A stretch of DNA of 64,000 nucleotides from NCBI RefSeq assembly GCF_002723615.1, contig NZ_KZ304954.1, forward strand, positions 1 to 64,000. Reading direction: 5' to 3'. This stretch comes from Limimaricola cinnabarinus (GTDB lineage Bacteria; Pseudomonadota; Alphaproteobacteria; Rhodobacterales; Rhodobacteraceae). Below, in pieces: positions 30,847-41,472 of the stretch. The notes under the pieces were generated by a model. It did not search any database. It saw nothing but the letters and a program-made list of their open reading frames with translations, and was not told where the DNA came from. Position 1 is the stretch's first letter. Each line of letters opens with the position of its first letter. Position numbers and translations under genes: made by a program.

Positions 30847-30973
30847 CCCCGCCGCCCTCGTCTCAGACCCTGTTGCAGTGAGATGCCTTGTTGGCCGGGC
30901 CCGTAATCCCGCTACTTCGCTTCGATGGAACACCCGCCGAACGCCCGCCGAACGCCAGACCCGAGGACAGACG

Positions 30974-32023
30974 ATGCTCGACGCGACCCGCCCGACCCAT
31001 GCCCCCACCGATCACCCGGCCCTGCCGACATCGCGCGTGGGCATCCTCGTCGCCAATCTCGGCACGCCCGACGGCACCGATTACCGCTCCATGCGGCGCT
31101 ACCTGTCGGAGTTTCTCTCCGATCGCCGCGTGGTCGACACGAATCCGCTGATCTGGCAGCCGATCCTGCAGGGCATCGTCCTGTCGAAGCGGCCGCAGAA
31201 ATCCGGCGCGGCCTATCGCACGATCTGGAACGAGGAGCTGAACGAAAGCCCGCTGCGCACGATCACCCGCCAGCAGGCCGACGCGCTGCGCGCCCGGTTC
31301 GAGGCGGAATACGGCGAGGGCGTGCAGGTCGAGTTCTGCATGCGCTACGGCAATCCCTCGACCCGGTCGGTGGTGCGCCGCATGGTCGAGAATGGCTGCC
31401 GCAAGATCCTGTTCTTCCCGCTTTACCCGCATTACGCGGGCGCGACCTCGGCCACCGCCAATGACGCCTTCTTCAAGGCTCTCTCCAAGGAAAAGTGGCA
31501 GCCCACGGCCCGCGTGGTCGACCCCTATTTCGACCGGCCCGACTATATCGAGGCGCTGGCCAACTCGGTCCGCCGTGCGCATCCCACCCCCGAAAGCCGC
31601 CCCGAGGTGCTGGTCTGCTCCTATCACGGCCTGCCCAAGCGCTACCTGCTCGAAGGCGATCCCTATCATTGCCAGTGCCAGAAGACGACGCGGCTGTTGC
31701 GCGAGGCGCTGGGCTGGGAGGAGACGCGGGTCGTCACCACCTTCCAGTCGGTCTTCGGCCGCGAGGAATGGCTCAAGCCCTACACCGTCGAGGAGGTGGC
31801 CCGGCTGGCCAAGGAGGAGGGCGTGCGCAAGCTGTCGATCTGCGCCCCCGCCTTTTCGGCCGACTGCATCGAGACGCTCGAGGAGATCAACGAGGAGATC
31901 CGCGAGAGCTTCGAGCATGCGGGCGGGGAGAGCTTCACCTACATCCCCTGCCTCAACGATCATGCCGAGCATATCGACATGCTGGAGCGGGTGATCCGCG
32001 AGAATCTCTCGGGCTGGATCTGA
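30974..32023 (+). CDS. hemH: Ferrochelatase HemH
   Basis: The 349-residue protein contains the ferrochelatase signatures: GILVANLGTPDG, MRYGNPS, FPLYPHYAGATS, the catalytic His218 in CSYHGLPKRYL, and the acidic metal-binding region ETLEEINEE near the C-terminus. The cysteines in YHCQCQKTTRLL are typical of the alphaproteobacterial form. It inserts ferrous iron into protoporphyrin IX, the last step of heme synthesis. A GAGGACA sequence precedes the ATG. Upstream is a short ACGCCCGCCGA direct repeat. Downstream lies low-G+C foreign-looking DNA. Confidence 0.97.
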   Translation: MLDATRPTHAPTDHPALPTSRVGILVANLGTPDGTDYRSMRRYLSEFLSDRRVVDTNPLIWQPILQGIVLSKRPQKSGAAYRTIWNEELNESPLRTITRQQADALRARFEAEYGEGVQVEFCMRYGNPSTRSVVRRMVENGCRKILFFPLYPHYAGATSATANDAFFKALSKEKWQPTARVVDPYFDRPDYIEALANSVRRAHPTPESRPEVLVCSYHGLPKRYLLEGDPYHCQCQKTTRLLREALGWEETRVVTTFQSVFGREEWLKPYTVEEVARLAKEEGVRKLSICAPAFSADCIETLEEINEEIRESFEHAGGESFTYIPCLNDHAEHIDMLERVIRENLSGWI

Positions 32024-32086
32024 CACGAAGATGGGGCCTCACGGCCAGCCCTTTGCATGTCGTGGTGCGGGTGACCGATACCAAGG

Positions 32087-32111
32087 CTCCGAGTGGAATG
32101 CCCGCTCGGAG
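32087..32111 (+). terminator. Probable hemH terminator
   Basis: CTCCGAG (32087-32093) and CTCGGAG (32105-32111), extended inward by three pairs, form a stem of about 10 bp with a 5-nt loop, followed by TTCTTGTCT. It lies 64 nt after the hemH stop and 23 nt before the convergent deaminase stop codon. Confidence 0.5.
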
Positions 32112-32133
32112 TTCTTGTCTGCTTCGCTTGCCG

Positions 32134-32532
32134 CTATCTGTAGGCAGCCGACCAATGAAAGGGCTGAAGCTCCGCGAGACGACGGAAATCGAGCTTGTTG
32201 TCAGGGTTCGTAACAGCGACGAACACGTCAGGACCCCAGAACCTGAGCCGTTCCTGGCAAATGCCACAGGGGCTGAGTATCTTGAAAGGCTTTCCTTCAC
32301 ACTCTCTGTAAATGCAAAGGCTATGAGTAACTGACTGATTCTGCTTGTGAGCTTCCAGGATGCCGCCGACTTCCATGCATAGGGAAAGAGCGTCCAACTC
32401 CACATCAGGCGCGACGCTGGTGATTATCTTGCCCGACATCAAGCGGATCGAAGCCGCGCCTCCCCAACCGGTTTCGTACCGGGCTTCTATGAGTTCAACG
32501 GCTGCTTGAAACAATTCTTCTTCGACGGTCAT
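32134..32532 (-). CDS. Cytidine-deaminase-like zinc enzyme, probably acquired
   Basis: The 132-residue protein matches the CDA fold. The zinc/catalytic motif C52-M-E54 (in LSLCMEVGGILEAHK) supplies one Cys ligand and the proton-shuttling Glu. The second motif SPCGICQERL gives C89 and C92, so the ligand set is three Cys as in cytidine and blasticidin-S deaminases. It lacks the usual N-terminal substrate loop of housekeeping Cdd, so the substrate may be a nucleoside or a nucleoside-like antibiotic. G+C over 32161-32400 is about 54 % against about 70 % around it, and codons such as AAA, TTT and ATA are frequent. This indicates recent transfer. The frame is intact. Confidence 0.8.
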   Translation of the reverse strand: MTVEEELFQAAVELIEARYETGWGGAASIRLMSGKIITSVAPDVELDALSLCMEVGGILEAHKQNQSVTHSLCIYRECEGKPFKILSPCGICQERLRFWGPDVFVAVTNPDNKLDFRRLAELQPFHWSAAYR

Positions 32533-32538
32533 ACCCCG

Positions 32539-32566
32539 ACGATACAGGCTCTTCGAACGACAGCAA
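32539..32566 (-). promoter_or_regulatory. Possible promoter of the deaminase gene (leaderless)
   Basis: On the minus strand TTGCTG (32566-32561) and TATCGT (32544-32539) are 16 nt apart. The predicted start falls at about 32532, the A of the deaminase ATG, which would give a leaderless mRNA. This agrees with the absence of a clear ribosome-binding site. Confidence 0.4.
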
Positions 32567-32682
32567 ACTCCGCCGGGCGGACATCAAGCATGCATGGTTC
32601 CCGTAGGTTGTTCAGGACCCCGCGCTCGGGATACCTTTGCGCTTGCAAGAGCCTTCGCCGAAGGCCGCATCACGAATTCCGA

Positions 32683-32707
32683 GGGGCCGGGCCCTCCGGC
32701 CCCCTTT
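32683..32707. terminator. GC-rich hairpin between the deaminase and L,D-transpeptidase genes
   Basis: GGGGCCGG (32683-32690), loop GCCCT, CCGGCCCC (32696-32703), followed on the plus strand by CTTT. It lies after the stop of the minus-strand transpeptidase. Orientation is unclear, because the U-like run reads on the plus strand. Confidence 0.45.
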
Positions 32708-32729
32708 GTCATGCAGAGGTCCGGTCGCC

Positions 32730-33329
32730 TCAGATCAGCATGACCTGCGTGCCCACCTTCGACAGAACGAACAGCTCGGCGATATGCTCGTTGTAGAGAC
32801 CGATGCAACCATTCGAGGAGCGCCGCCCGATCTTGCGCGTGTCATGCGTGCCGTGGATGCGGTAATACTGCCATGTCAGCCACAGCGCATGGGTGCCGAG
32901 CGGGTTGTCGGGACCGGCGGGGATGTATTCGGGCCATTCGGGATTGCGCTCGCGCATCGAGGGGGTGGGCCGCCAATCGGGGCCTTCGACCTTCTTGATG
33001 ATCTCGGTCCGGCCCAGCCGGGTCAGATCCGCCGTCAGCGGCACCGAGCTGGGAAAGAGCCGGTAGACGCTCTCATCCTCGCTCCAGAAATGCAGCGCCC
33101 GGCTTTGCGTGTCGGCGAGGATCGCGCCGCCCCGCAGATCCGCGAAATAGGGCCGCCAGTCGAGCGCGCGAAAGCTCGACAGGTTGCGGCTGACGGCGCC
33201 CGAAAGGTCGCTCTCGATTTCGGTGGAGCCGGTCAATGCCAGCGCCGGGCTGGCGAGGGCGGTGGCGCCGAGTGCGGCGGTGGCGGCGAGGAAGCCGCGG
33301 CGGGTGGGGGCCTTGGGGTCGTGACCCAT
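32730..33329 (-). CDS. L,D-transpeptidase (YkuD), Tat-exported
   Basis: The 199-residue protein starts at 33329 with GGAG 6 nt upstream. A twin-arginine signal (PTRRGFLAATAALG) leads to the YkuD domain with H159 in IHGTHD and the active-site S-S-N-G-C175 in RRSSNGCIGL. It should form or exchange 3-3 cross-links, or attach proteins, in peptidoglycan. The upstream region (LDWRPYFADLRGGAI) is typical of ErfK/YbiS-like enzymes of Rhodobacterales. It is divergent from a CAP-domain lipoprotein, 165 bp away. Confidence 0.92.
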   Translation of the reverse strand: MGHDPKAPTRRGFLAATAALGATALASPALALTGSTEIESDLSGAVSRNLSSFRALDWRPYFADLRGGAILADTQSRALHFWSEDESVYRLFPSSVPLTADLTRLGRTEIIKKVEGPDWRPTPSMRERNPEWPEYIPAGPDNPLGTHALWLTWQYYRIHGTHDTRKIGRRSSNGCIGLYNEHIAELFVLSKVGTQVMLI

Positions 33330-33494
33330 GCGAATCTCCGGCAAAGGGGGTGACGTCACGCCACTTGCGTAAGCCGCGCCCCCCTGTCGCGCAATCGGCC
33401 TCGCGCGGCGCTGGGCGGCGCGGCGCCGATCCCGTTTGCCCTGCCGCACCGCTGCCGCTAATCAGGCGCAAGTTCTGATTTTCACAGGTGACGC

Positions 33495-34004
33495 ATGCAG
33501 CGACGCGAGCTCATTCTCGGCCTTCTTCTCACCGGTCTTTCGGCCTGCGCGGCCCCGTCGGGCCGGATCGGCCCCGACGGGCTGCCGTTGCCGCAGGTCT
33601 ACCGCATCAAGCCCGAGGACGAGGCGCAGATCCCGTTCCGGATGCTCGACGCGGTCAACACGCTGCGCCGCGCGCGCGGGCTCTCCGCGCTCACGCTCAA
33701 TGCGCAGCTCAACGCCGCCGCCGCGACCCATTCGCGCGACATGAGCATCCAGAACCGGCCCTGGCATTTCGGCTCGGACGGCTCCTCGCCGGTGGACCGG
33801 CTGCGGCGCGTGGGCTTCACCGGGCGGCTGGTGGGCGAGACGATCTCGGAAACCTACGAGACCGAGCTCGAGACCCTTGCCGCCTGGATGGAGGAGCCCG
33901 CCACGCGCGACGTGATCCTCGATCCGACCGCGACGCGCCTGGGGCTTGCGTGGTTCCAGGAGCCCGCCGGCAAGATCTGGTGGACCATGGTGCTCGGCGC
34001 CTGA
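33495..34004 (+). CDS. CAP-domain (SCP-like) lipoprotein
   Basis: The 169-residue protein has a lipoprotein signal with lipobox L-S-A-C18. A compact CAP domain follows: LDAVNTLRRARGLSALTLNAQLNAAAATHSRDM (read in parts), WHFGSDGSSPVDRLRRVGF, VGETIS. The Ala/Glu in the predicted cavity are kept (AATHSRD, GETI). It should be anchored in the outer or inner membrane, facing the periplasm. CAP proteins of bacteria are poorly understood. Neighbouring L,D-transpeptidases suggest a cell-wall role. A strong terminator follows. Confidence 0.88.
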   Translation: MQRRELILGLLLTGLSACAAPSGRIGPDGLPLPQVYRIKPEDEAQIPFRMLDAVNTLRRARGLSALTLNAQLNAAAATHSRDMSIQNRPWHFGSDGSSPVDRLRRVGFTGRLVGETISETYETELETLAAWMEEPATRDVILDPTATRLGLAWFQEPAGKIWWTMVLGA

Positions 34005-34031
34005 GCCGTTCGGAGGGCCGCAGATGAAACA

Positions 34032-34053
34032 GGGGCGCCGCGGCGCCCCTTTT
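34032..34053 (+). terminator. Terminator of the CAP lipoprotein gene
   Basis: GGGGCGCC (34032-34039), a 2-nt loop and GGCGCCCC (34042-34049) followed by TTTT. It is a good intrinsic terminator 28 nt after the stop codon; the pairs closest to the loop probably open. Confidence 0.8.
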
Positions 34054-34083
34054 CGTGTTCGGTCATTCGGAAGCGTGCCGGGC

Positions 34084-34578
34084 TCAGGCCTTGACGAAGA
34101 CGGGCGTATAATCGCCCACCATCGTATAGATCTCCTCGACCTCGTGGTTCATCACGGCGATGCAGCCCGCGGTCCAGTCCTTCTTGCCGACGACCTCCTC
34201 GGGCGTGCCGTGGATGAAGATCTCGCCACCGGGGCTGCGGCCATGGGCGGCGGCAAAGGCGCGGTCGCGGGCGTTGGGATAGGAGATGCCGACCGAGAGG
34301 TGATAGGCGCTCTGCGGGTTGCGGCGGTCGATGATGTAGGTGCCCTCGGGCGTCTTGCCGTCGCCCTCGAACCGCTTGTGCCCGACGGGGGCGAAACCGA
34401 GCTGGAACGGGTAGCTCTTCAGCGCGGTGTTGCCATGCATCAGATAGAGTTTGCGCCGCTCCTTGAAGGCCATGATCGAGGTGACCTGCGGCCCGTTGTA
34501 GCTCAGCATCTTGCTGCCCGAGCAGGCGGCGAGAAGCGCCGGCGCGGCGAGAAGGATCTTGCGTCTGTCGATGGTCAT
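34084..34578 (-). CDS. L,D-transpeptidase lipoprotein (YkuD/YafK-like)
   Basis: The 164-residue protein has a lipobox L-A-A-C19 after a short hydrophobic signal. The YkuD domain contains H123 in IFIHGTPEEVVGKKDW and C139 in TAGCIAVMNHE. The residue two before the catalytic Cys is Ala instead of Ser, the normal form of the YafK-like group. E. coli DpaA (YafK) cleaves the Lpp-peptidoglycan bond, so a hydrolase rather than a cross-linking role is possible. Starts at 34578 or 34587 are both plausible. It converges on the CAP gene. Confidence 0.88.
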   Translation of the reverse strand: MTIDRRKILLAAPALLAACSGSKMLSYNGPQVTSIMAFKERRKLYLMHGNTALKSYPFQLGFAPVGHKRFEGDGKTPEGTYIIDRRNPQSAYHLSVGISYPNARDRAFAAAHGRSPGGEIFIHGTPEEVVGKKDWTAGCIAVMNHEVEEIYTMVGDYTPVFVKA

Positions 34579-34665
34579 GCTGCCCATTGCCCCGGTCTGA
34601 AGCCGTTTCGCGATATCTAGCAAATCCGAAAAATCGCGCCTAGGGGCCAGCTTCTCGCGGCAGGG

Positions 34666-35916
34666 TTAGCCTCTGGTGAATCGTGTCGCCAACTCCACAT
34701 GCGGCGACCAGCGGAATTGGTCGACCACGGTGACGGGGCCCATCTCGAACCCCTTCTCCACAAGGGTCTTCGCGTCTCGGGCAAAGCTCGCGGGGCTGCA
34801 GGAGACCATCGCGATCACGGGGATGTGAGATGCGGCCAGCGCCGCCACCTGCGCCTGCGCGCCCGCGCGGGGCGGGTCGATCACCGCGGCGTCGAATCGC
34901 GCCAGCTCATCGGGCAGCAGCGGCCGGCGGAACAGGTCGCGCGGCTCGGTCGTGATCCGCTTGAGCCCCGGCGCGCCGCGCCAGCCCCGGTCGAGTGCCG
35001 CGAGCATCGCGGCCTCGCCCTCCACGGCGTGGATCTCGGCCCGCTCGGCCAGGGGCAGCGAGAAGGTGCCGCAGCCCGCGAAGAGATCGACGATCCGCTC
35101 GGCCCCCGCGACGGCCCCGGTCACGCAATCCAGAAGCGCCGCCTCGCCATGCGCCGTGGCCTGCAGGAAGGCGCCGGGCGGCGGCACCACGCGGGCGCGG
35201 CCCATGCGCTGCACCGGCGGCTCCAGCTCGGCCACGATCTCCTCGGCCCAGACCAGCCGCGCCAGCCCCGCCTCGCGCGCGACCTCGGGCAAGGACAGGC
35301 GCAGCTCCTCGGTCAGCGGCTTGTCGGTGTCGATATGCAGGTCGGGGCCCGCCTCGCTGTCGGTCACGGTGAGCCCCGCCTCGCCCTTGCGCGAGGCGGC
35401 GAGCATGGCGATCCGCTCCAGCGCCGGGATCAGCGCGGTAAGCTCGGGCAGCAGCAGGCGGCAACCGGGCACCTCGATCACCGTGTCCGAGGCGCGGGCG
35501 TGAAAGCCCACCAGCGCGCCCTTCTTGGTGCGCCGCCCGGCGAGCCGGGCCCGCCTGCGGCTGTCGGCGGGAGAGGTGAGGACGCGGGCGATCTCGCCCT
35601 CCAGCCCTTGGGCGCGCAGCGCGGTGCGCACGATCTCCGCCTTCCAGCCTTCGACGAAGCCGTCGCTCGCATGCTGCATGGCGCAGCCGCCGCAGGCCTT
35701 GAAATGGCGACAGGGCGGCGCGACCCGCTCGGGCGAGGGCGTCACGATCTTCGGGCCGTCCTTCGAGAGTGTCACCACCTCGCCGGGCAGCACGCGCGGC
35801 ACCAGCGTGCCGCCTTCGGTGCGGCCCATGCCGTGATGGGTCACCGATACGATGCTCACCTCGCCCTCGGGCGCGGGATCGGGCTGCGGGGTCTTCGGCG
35901 GCAGGGTCTCGGTCAT
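34666..35916 (-). CDS. Fe-S RNA (uracil-5-)-methyltransferase, RlmD/RumA family
   Basis: The 416-residue protein has a TRAM-like N-terminal region. A [4Fe-4S] site follows with C69, C75 and C78 (CRHFKACGGCAMQH) plus a fourth Cys in VPGCRLLLP. The methyltransferase domain has the SAM loop DLFAGCGTFSLPLA, IDPPRAGAQAQV and the catalytic Cys in MVSCSPASFARD. It should form 5-methyluridine in 23S rRNA. RlmD and RlmC paralogues are not separable by eye. It ends 43 nt after the start of the transpeptidase gene. Confidence 0.92.
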   Translation of the reverse strand: MTETLPPKTPQPDPAPEGEVSIVSVTHHGMGRTEGGTLVPRVLPGEVVTLSKDGPKIVTPSPERVAPPCRHFKACGGCAMQHASDGFVEGWKAEIVRTALRAQGLEGEIARVLTSPADSRRRARLAGRRTKKGALVGFHARASDTVIEVPGCRLLLPELTALIPALERIAMLAASRKGEAGLTVTDSEAGPDLHIDTDKPLTEELRLSLPEVAREAGLARLVWAEEIVAELEPPVQRMGRARVVPPPGAFLQATAHGEAALLDCVTGAVAGAERIVDLFAGCGTFSLPLAERAEIHAVEGEAAMLAALDRGWRGAPGLKRITTEPRDLFRRPLLPDELARFDAAVIDPPRAGAQAQVAALAASHIPVIAMVSCSPASFARDAKTLVEKGFEMGPVTVVDQFRWSPHVELATRFTRG

Positions 35917-35933
35917 GGCGTCATCCTCAGGCT

Positions 35934-37762
35934 TTATTCCGCGGCCTCCTGCCCGAGAAAGCCGCCCGATTGCCGGGCCCAGTATCGGGCATAGACCCCA
36001 TCGCGCGCCAGCAGCGCCTCATGCGTGCCCTGCTCGACGATGCGGCCGCCCTCCATGACCACGATCCGGTCCATGCGCGCAATGGTCGAAAGCCGGTGCG
36101 CGATGGCAATGACGGTCTTTCCTTCCATCGCCTCCTCCAGCGCGGTCTGGATCTGCGCCTCCACCTCCGAATCGAGCGCCGAGGTCGCCTCGTCGAGCAC
36201 GAGGATCGGCGCGTCCTTGAGCATGGCGCGCGCGATGGCGATGCGCTGGCGCTGCCCGCCCGAAAGTTTCACCCCGCGTTCGCCCAGATGCGCGTCATAG
36301 CCCCTGCGCCCCTTGGCATCCGCCAGATCGCGGATGAAGCCATGCGCCTCGGCCCGCCGCGCCGCGCGCTCGACCGCCTCCTGCCCGGCATCGGGGTAGC
36401 CGTAGCGGATGTTGTCGCGGGCCGAGCGGTTGAACATCGCGGTGTCCTGCGTGACCATGCCGATCTGGCGGCGCAGGCTTTCCTGCGTCACGCCCGAGAT
36501 GTCCTGCCCGTCGATCTCGATCCGGCCCTGTTCCACGTCATAGAGCCGCAAGAGCGCCGCGACGAGCGTCGACTTGCCCGCGCCCGAAGCCCCGACGATG
36601 CCGATCTTTTCGCCCGGGGCGATGTCGAGATCGATGCCGCGCAGCCCCCCCGCGCCGCCGCCATAGGTGAAACGGACGCCGTCGAAGCGCACCCGCCCCT
36701 CGCGGACCTCGAGCGCATGCGCGCCCTCGCGGTCGGTCAGCCCATGCGCGGGCGAAAGCGTGTGGATCGCGTCCTCGACCTCGCCGAGATTGGAATACAT
36801 CCCCATCAGGGTGAAGCTGACCCAGCCGGTCATCTGCGCCAACCTGAGAGAGATCGCGCCCGCGGCTGCGATGTCGCCCGCGCTGGCGCCGCCGCGGGTC
36901 CAGAACAGGAGCGTCGCCCCGGTGACGATCACCGGCAGCACGCCCGCCAGCGCCATCAGCCAGAACCGGAACCCCGCCGAGACCGCGCCGAAGCCCAGCG
37001 CCCGCTCGCGGTATTCATGCATCGCGCCCAGCGCCGCGTGGTCCTCATGCTCGGAATGGCCGAAGAGCTTCACGGTCTTGATGTTGGTGATGGTGTCGAC
37101 GACCTGCCCCGTCACCATGGCGCGGGCCGAGGCGCGGGCAGTGGAGGAGGCGCGGATCTTGGGCATGTAGAGCCGGATCAACGCGACATAGCCCAGAAGC
37201 CAGAGCGTCAGCAGCCCCGCCGTCAGCCCGTCGATGGTCAGCAGGAGCGCCGCCGAGCCGATGAGCGAGGCCAGCGCGAAGAACACGGTCTGGATCGTGT
37301 CGACGGTGAGCTCGGTCGTGGCGCGCGCGGCCTGCATCTGCTTTTGCGCGATGCGGCCCGCGAAATCATTGTCGAAGAAGCTGACCGCCTGGCCCAGCGT
37401 GTGCCGGTGCAGCCGCGACAGCACCAGCGTATAGATCGAAGGCGAAAGCACCACGCTCTGCATCAGCCCCGACAGCCCCATGACAACGGGGCGCAAGAGG
37501 ATGAAGAAGGCCGCGACGCCGAGCAGAAGCCCCGTATTGCCGGAAAAGAAGCCGCCCGGCTCCGAGGCCAGCGCCGTGTCGATCACCCGGCCGAGGATCA
37601 GCGCCGAGAGCACCTCCAGCACGCCCGCCGCCATGGAGATCGCGGCGCCGAGGCCGGTGACGGCGAAGCTGCCCGAGAGCGCCCAGCGCAGGAAATGCCA
37701 CAGCGTGCCGGGGGGCGGGCCGTTCGCGGGGCGAAACGGCGCGATCAGGCGCGAGACATCGA

Positions 37763-37766
<4 letters not shown>
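35934..37766 (-). CDS. ABC exporter, membrane plus ATPase half-transporter (second of a pair)
   Basis: The 610-residue protein is a type IV half-transporter. Six predicted membrane helices (about 25-320) are followed by an ATPase domain with Walker A GASGAGKST (about 393-401), Q-loop, signature LSGGQRQRIAIARAM, Walker B ILVLDEATSALD and switch His in IAHRLSTIARMD. All catalytic residues are present. It is translationally coupled to its close paralogue upstream (ATGA). The pair probably works as a heterodimer exporting lipid, drug or peptide; the substrate is unknown. Confidence 0.93.
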
Positions 37767-39628
<1,862 letters not shown>

Positions 39629-39709
39629 GGGACGCCTCGCTTGCGTGCCACCGGCATATAATCCGGATCGCCGCGAAGGAAAACGCAAGGCGGGATCTCC
39701 GCCCGCCGC

Positions 39710-40867
39710 TCAGGAGAGAAGCGCGTCCCGATCGAGCGCGAAGCCCGAGGCGATCCAGCGCGCCTCGATCTCGCGCAGCTTCTCGCCCAGCGCCGGGCCG
39801 CTATGCTCCGGCATCAGGTCGGCCGCCCTGACCGGCAGCCGGGCCTCTGCCCCGCCAAGGGCGGTTTCCCGTGAAACAGCGTCGATTTCGCGGCCCGACA
39901 GCGCCGCATTGAGCGCCAGCACGTCGAGCGCGCGCGCGGCCCCGAGCCGGTAGCCCAGCTCGCCCGGCCCCCAGCCCGCCTCCATCGCGTCGCGCAGGCT
40001 TTGCAGCGCCGCCTCCTGCGCCCGGCTGAGCCGCAGGCAGGGGCCGACATCCTCGCCGCCCACCAGCGCGAGGCGGCGGATCGGGTCGGGGTCGAGTCCG
40101 GCCTCCTCCTCGACATGCACCAGCACCGAAAGCGGATCGGAGGCGCCGCCCGGCAGCACCCGCATCAGCACCCCCGACATCGCCATGGAGGCCACGGCGG
40201 GCGCAGGGTCGGGGGCGGCCATCAGCTTGAGCATCTCCGCGCCGATCCGCTCGCGCGACAGCCCCTCTATCCCCTCGGCCAGCTCGGCGCAGGCGGCGAG
40301 CCCCTCGGCGTCGATGCCGCCCTCGGTCTCGCCATACCAGGCGAAGAAGCGGAAAAAGCGCAGGATGCGCAGGTAATCCTCGCGGATGCGCTCATGCGGC
40401 TCGCCGATGAAGCGCAGGTGCCGCGTCCTGAGATCCGAAAGGCCGGTGCCGAGCGGATCGGCCACCTCGCCCCGCGCATCGGCATAAAGCGCGTTCATCG
40501 TGAAATCGCGCCGCGCCGCATCCTCGGCGATCTCATCGGAATAGGCGACGGTGGCGCGCCGCCCGTCGGTCTCCACGTCGCGGCGAAAGGTGGTGACCTC
40601 GATCGGCGTGCCATGCGCGACGACGGTGATCGTGCCATGGTCGATGCCGGTCGGCACCGGCTTCAGCCAGGCCGCGCGTGCCAGCTCCATCACCCGCTCG
40701 GGCCGGGCATCGGTGGTCAGATCGAGATCGGAGACCGGCGCGCCCAGAAGCGCGTTGCGCACGCAGCCGCCGACGAACCAGGCTTGGTGGCCCGCCGTCT
40801 CCAGCATGTCCGTCACGGCACGCGCCGGTGCGGTGTCCAGCCAGTCCGCCTCGATCCGTTCGCTCAT
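39710..40867 (-). CDS. cca: CCA tRNA nucleotidyltransferase / poly(A) polymerase family
   Basis: The 385-residue protein has the class II nucleotidyltransferase head: FVGGCVRNALLG (G33-G34) and D47-L-D49. RRDFTMNALYAD and the RNA-binding neck (IREDYLRILRFFRFF) follow. It adds or repairs the CCA end of tRNAs. The one tRNA gene in this window already encodes CCA, so repair may be the main role. The start at 40867 overlaps the Nudix stop (ATGA). Confidence 0.93.
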   Translation of the reverse strand: MSERIEADWLDTAPARAVTDMLETAGHQAWFVGGCVRNALLGAPVSDLDLTTDARPERVMELARAAWLKPVPTGIDHGTITVVAHGTPIEVTTFRRDVETDGRRATVAYSDEIAEDAARRDFTMNALYADARGEVADPLGTGLSDLRTRHLRFIGEPHERIREDYLRILRFFRFFAWYGETEGGIDAEGLAACAELAEGIEGLSRERIGAEMLKLMAAPDPAPAVASMAMSGVLMRVLPGGASDPLSVLVHVEEEAGLDPDPIRRLALVGGEDVGPCLRLSRAQEAALQSLRDAMEAGWGPGELGYRLGAARALDVLALNAALSGREIDAVSRETALGGAEARLPVRAADLMPEHSGPALGEKLREIEARWIASGFALDRDALLS

Positions 40868-41472
40868 CGGTTCATCCTTTCGGCCAGGCTGCGCAGCATG
40901 CGCGCGGTCGCACCCCAGATGTAATAGGGGCCCCATGGCACCACATAGTAGTGCCGCCTGCGCCCCTGCCAACGCCGCCCCTCGATGCGAAACCGCGCCG
41001 GGTCGGTCACGTGCGACAGCGGCACCGAAAAGACCTCGGCCACCTCGCCCGCCTCCGGCACCGGCTCGAAGGCCCCGCGCAAAAGCCCGACCACCGGCGT
41101 CACCGAAAACCCCGTCACCGTCTCATGCGGCGGCAGGCTGCCCAGAACCTCGACCCGGCCGGGGGGCAGGCCGATCTCCTCATGCGCCTCGCGCAGCGCG
41201 GCCCCGGCGGGGCCGTCATCCACCGGCTCGACCTTGCCGCCCGGAAAGGCGATCTGGCCGGGGTGATGGCGCAGCTTCGCCGAACGCTTGGTCAGCAGAA
41301 GACGCGGCGCGCCGCCATCGAGATGGATGGCAGCGAGCACGCCCGCCTGCCGCAGGGCGCGGCCCTCGGGCACGGGCAGGCGCGGGTCGATGTCGTAATC
41401 CGACGAGGCGTCGCCCCGCCGCGCCAGCGCCCGCGCCAGCCGGGCCTCTATGCCCGCCTCAGCCCCGTCCAC
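40864..41472 (-). CDS. Nudix hydrolase, CoA pyrophosphatase type
   Basis: The NUDT7/NUDT8-like motif LLTKRSAKLRHHPGQIAFPGGK leads into the Nudix box G-G-K-V-E-P-V-D-D then ALREAHEEIGL. The family cleaves CoA and acyl-CoA to phosphopantetheine and 3',5'-ADP. The product is about 202 residues from the GTG at 41472, which overlaps the end of hslO by 14 bp. Upstream ATGs would overlap hslO further and add low-complexity Arg/Pro sequence, so GTG is preferred. It is coupled to cca downstream. Confidence 0.88.
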   Translation of the reverse strand: MDGAEAGIEARLARALARRGDASSDYDIDPRLPVPEGRALRQAGVLAAIHLDGGAPRLLLTKRSAKLRHHPGQIAFPGGKVEPVDDGPAGAALREAHEEIGLPPGRVEVLGSLPPHETVTGFSVTPVVGLLRGAFEPVPEAGEVAEVFSVPLSHVTDPARFRIEGRRWQGRRRHYYVVPWGPYYIWGATARMLRSLAERMNR

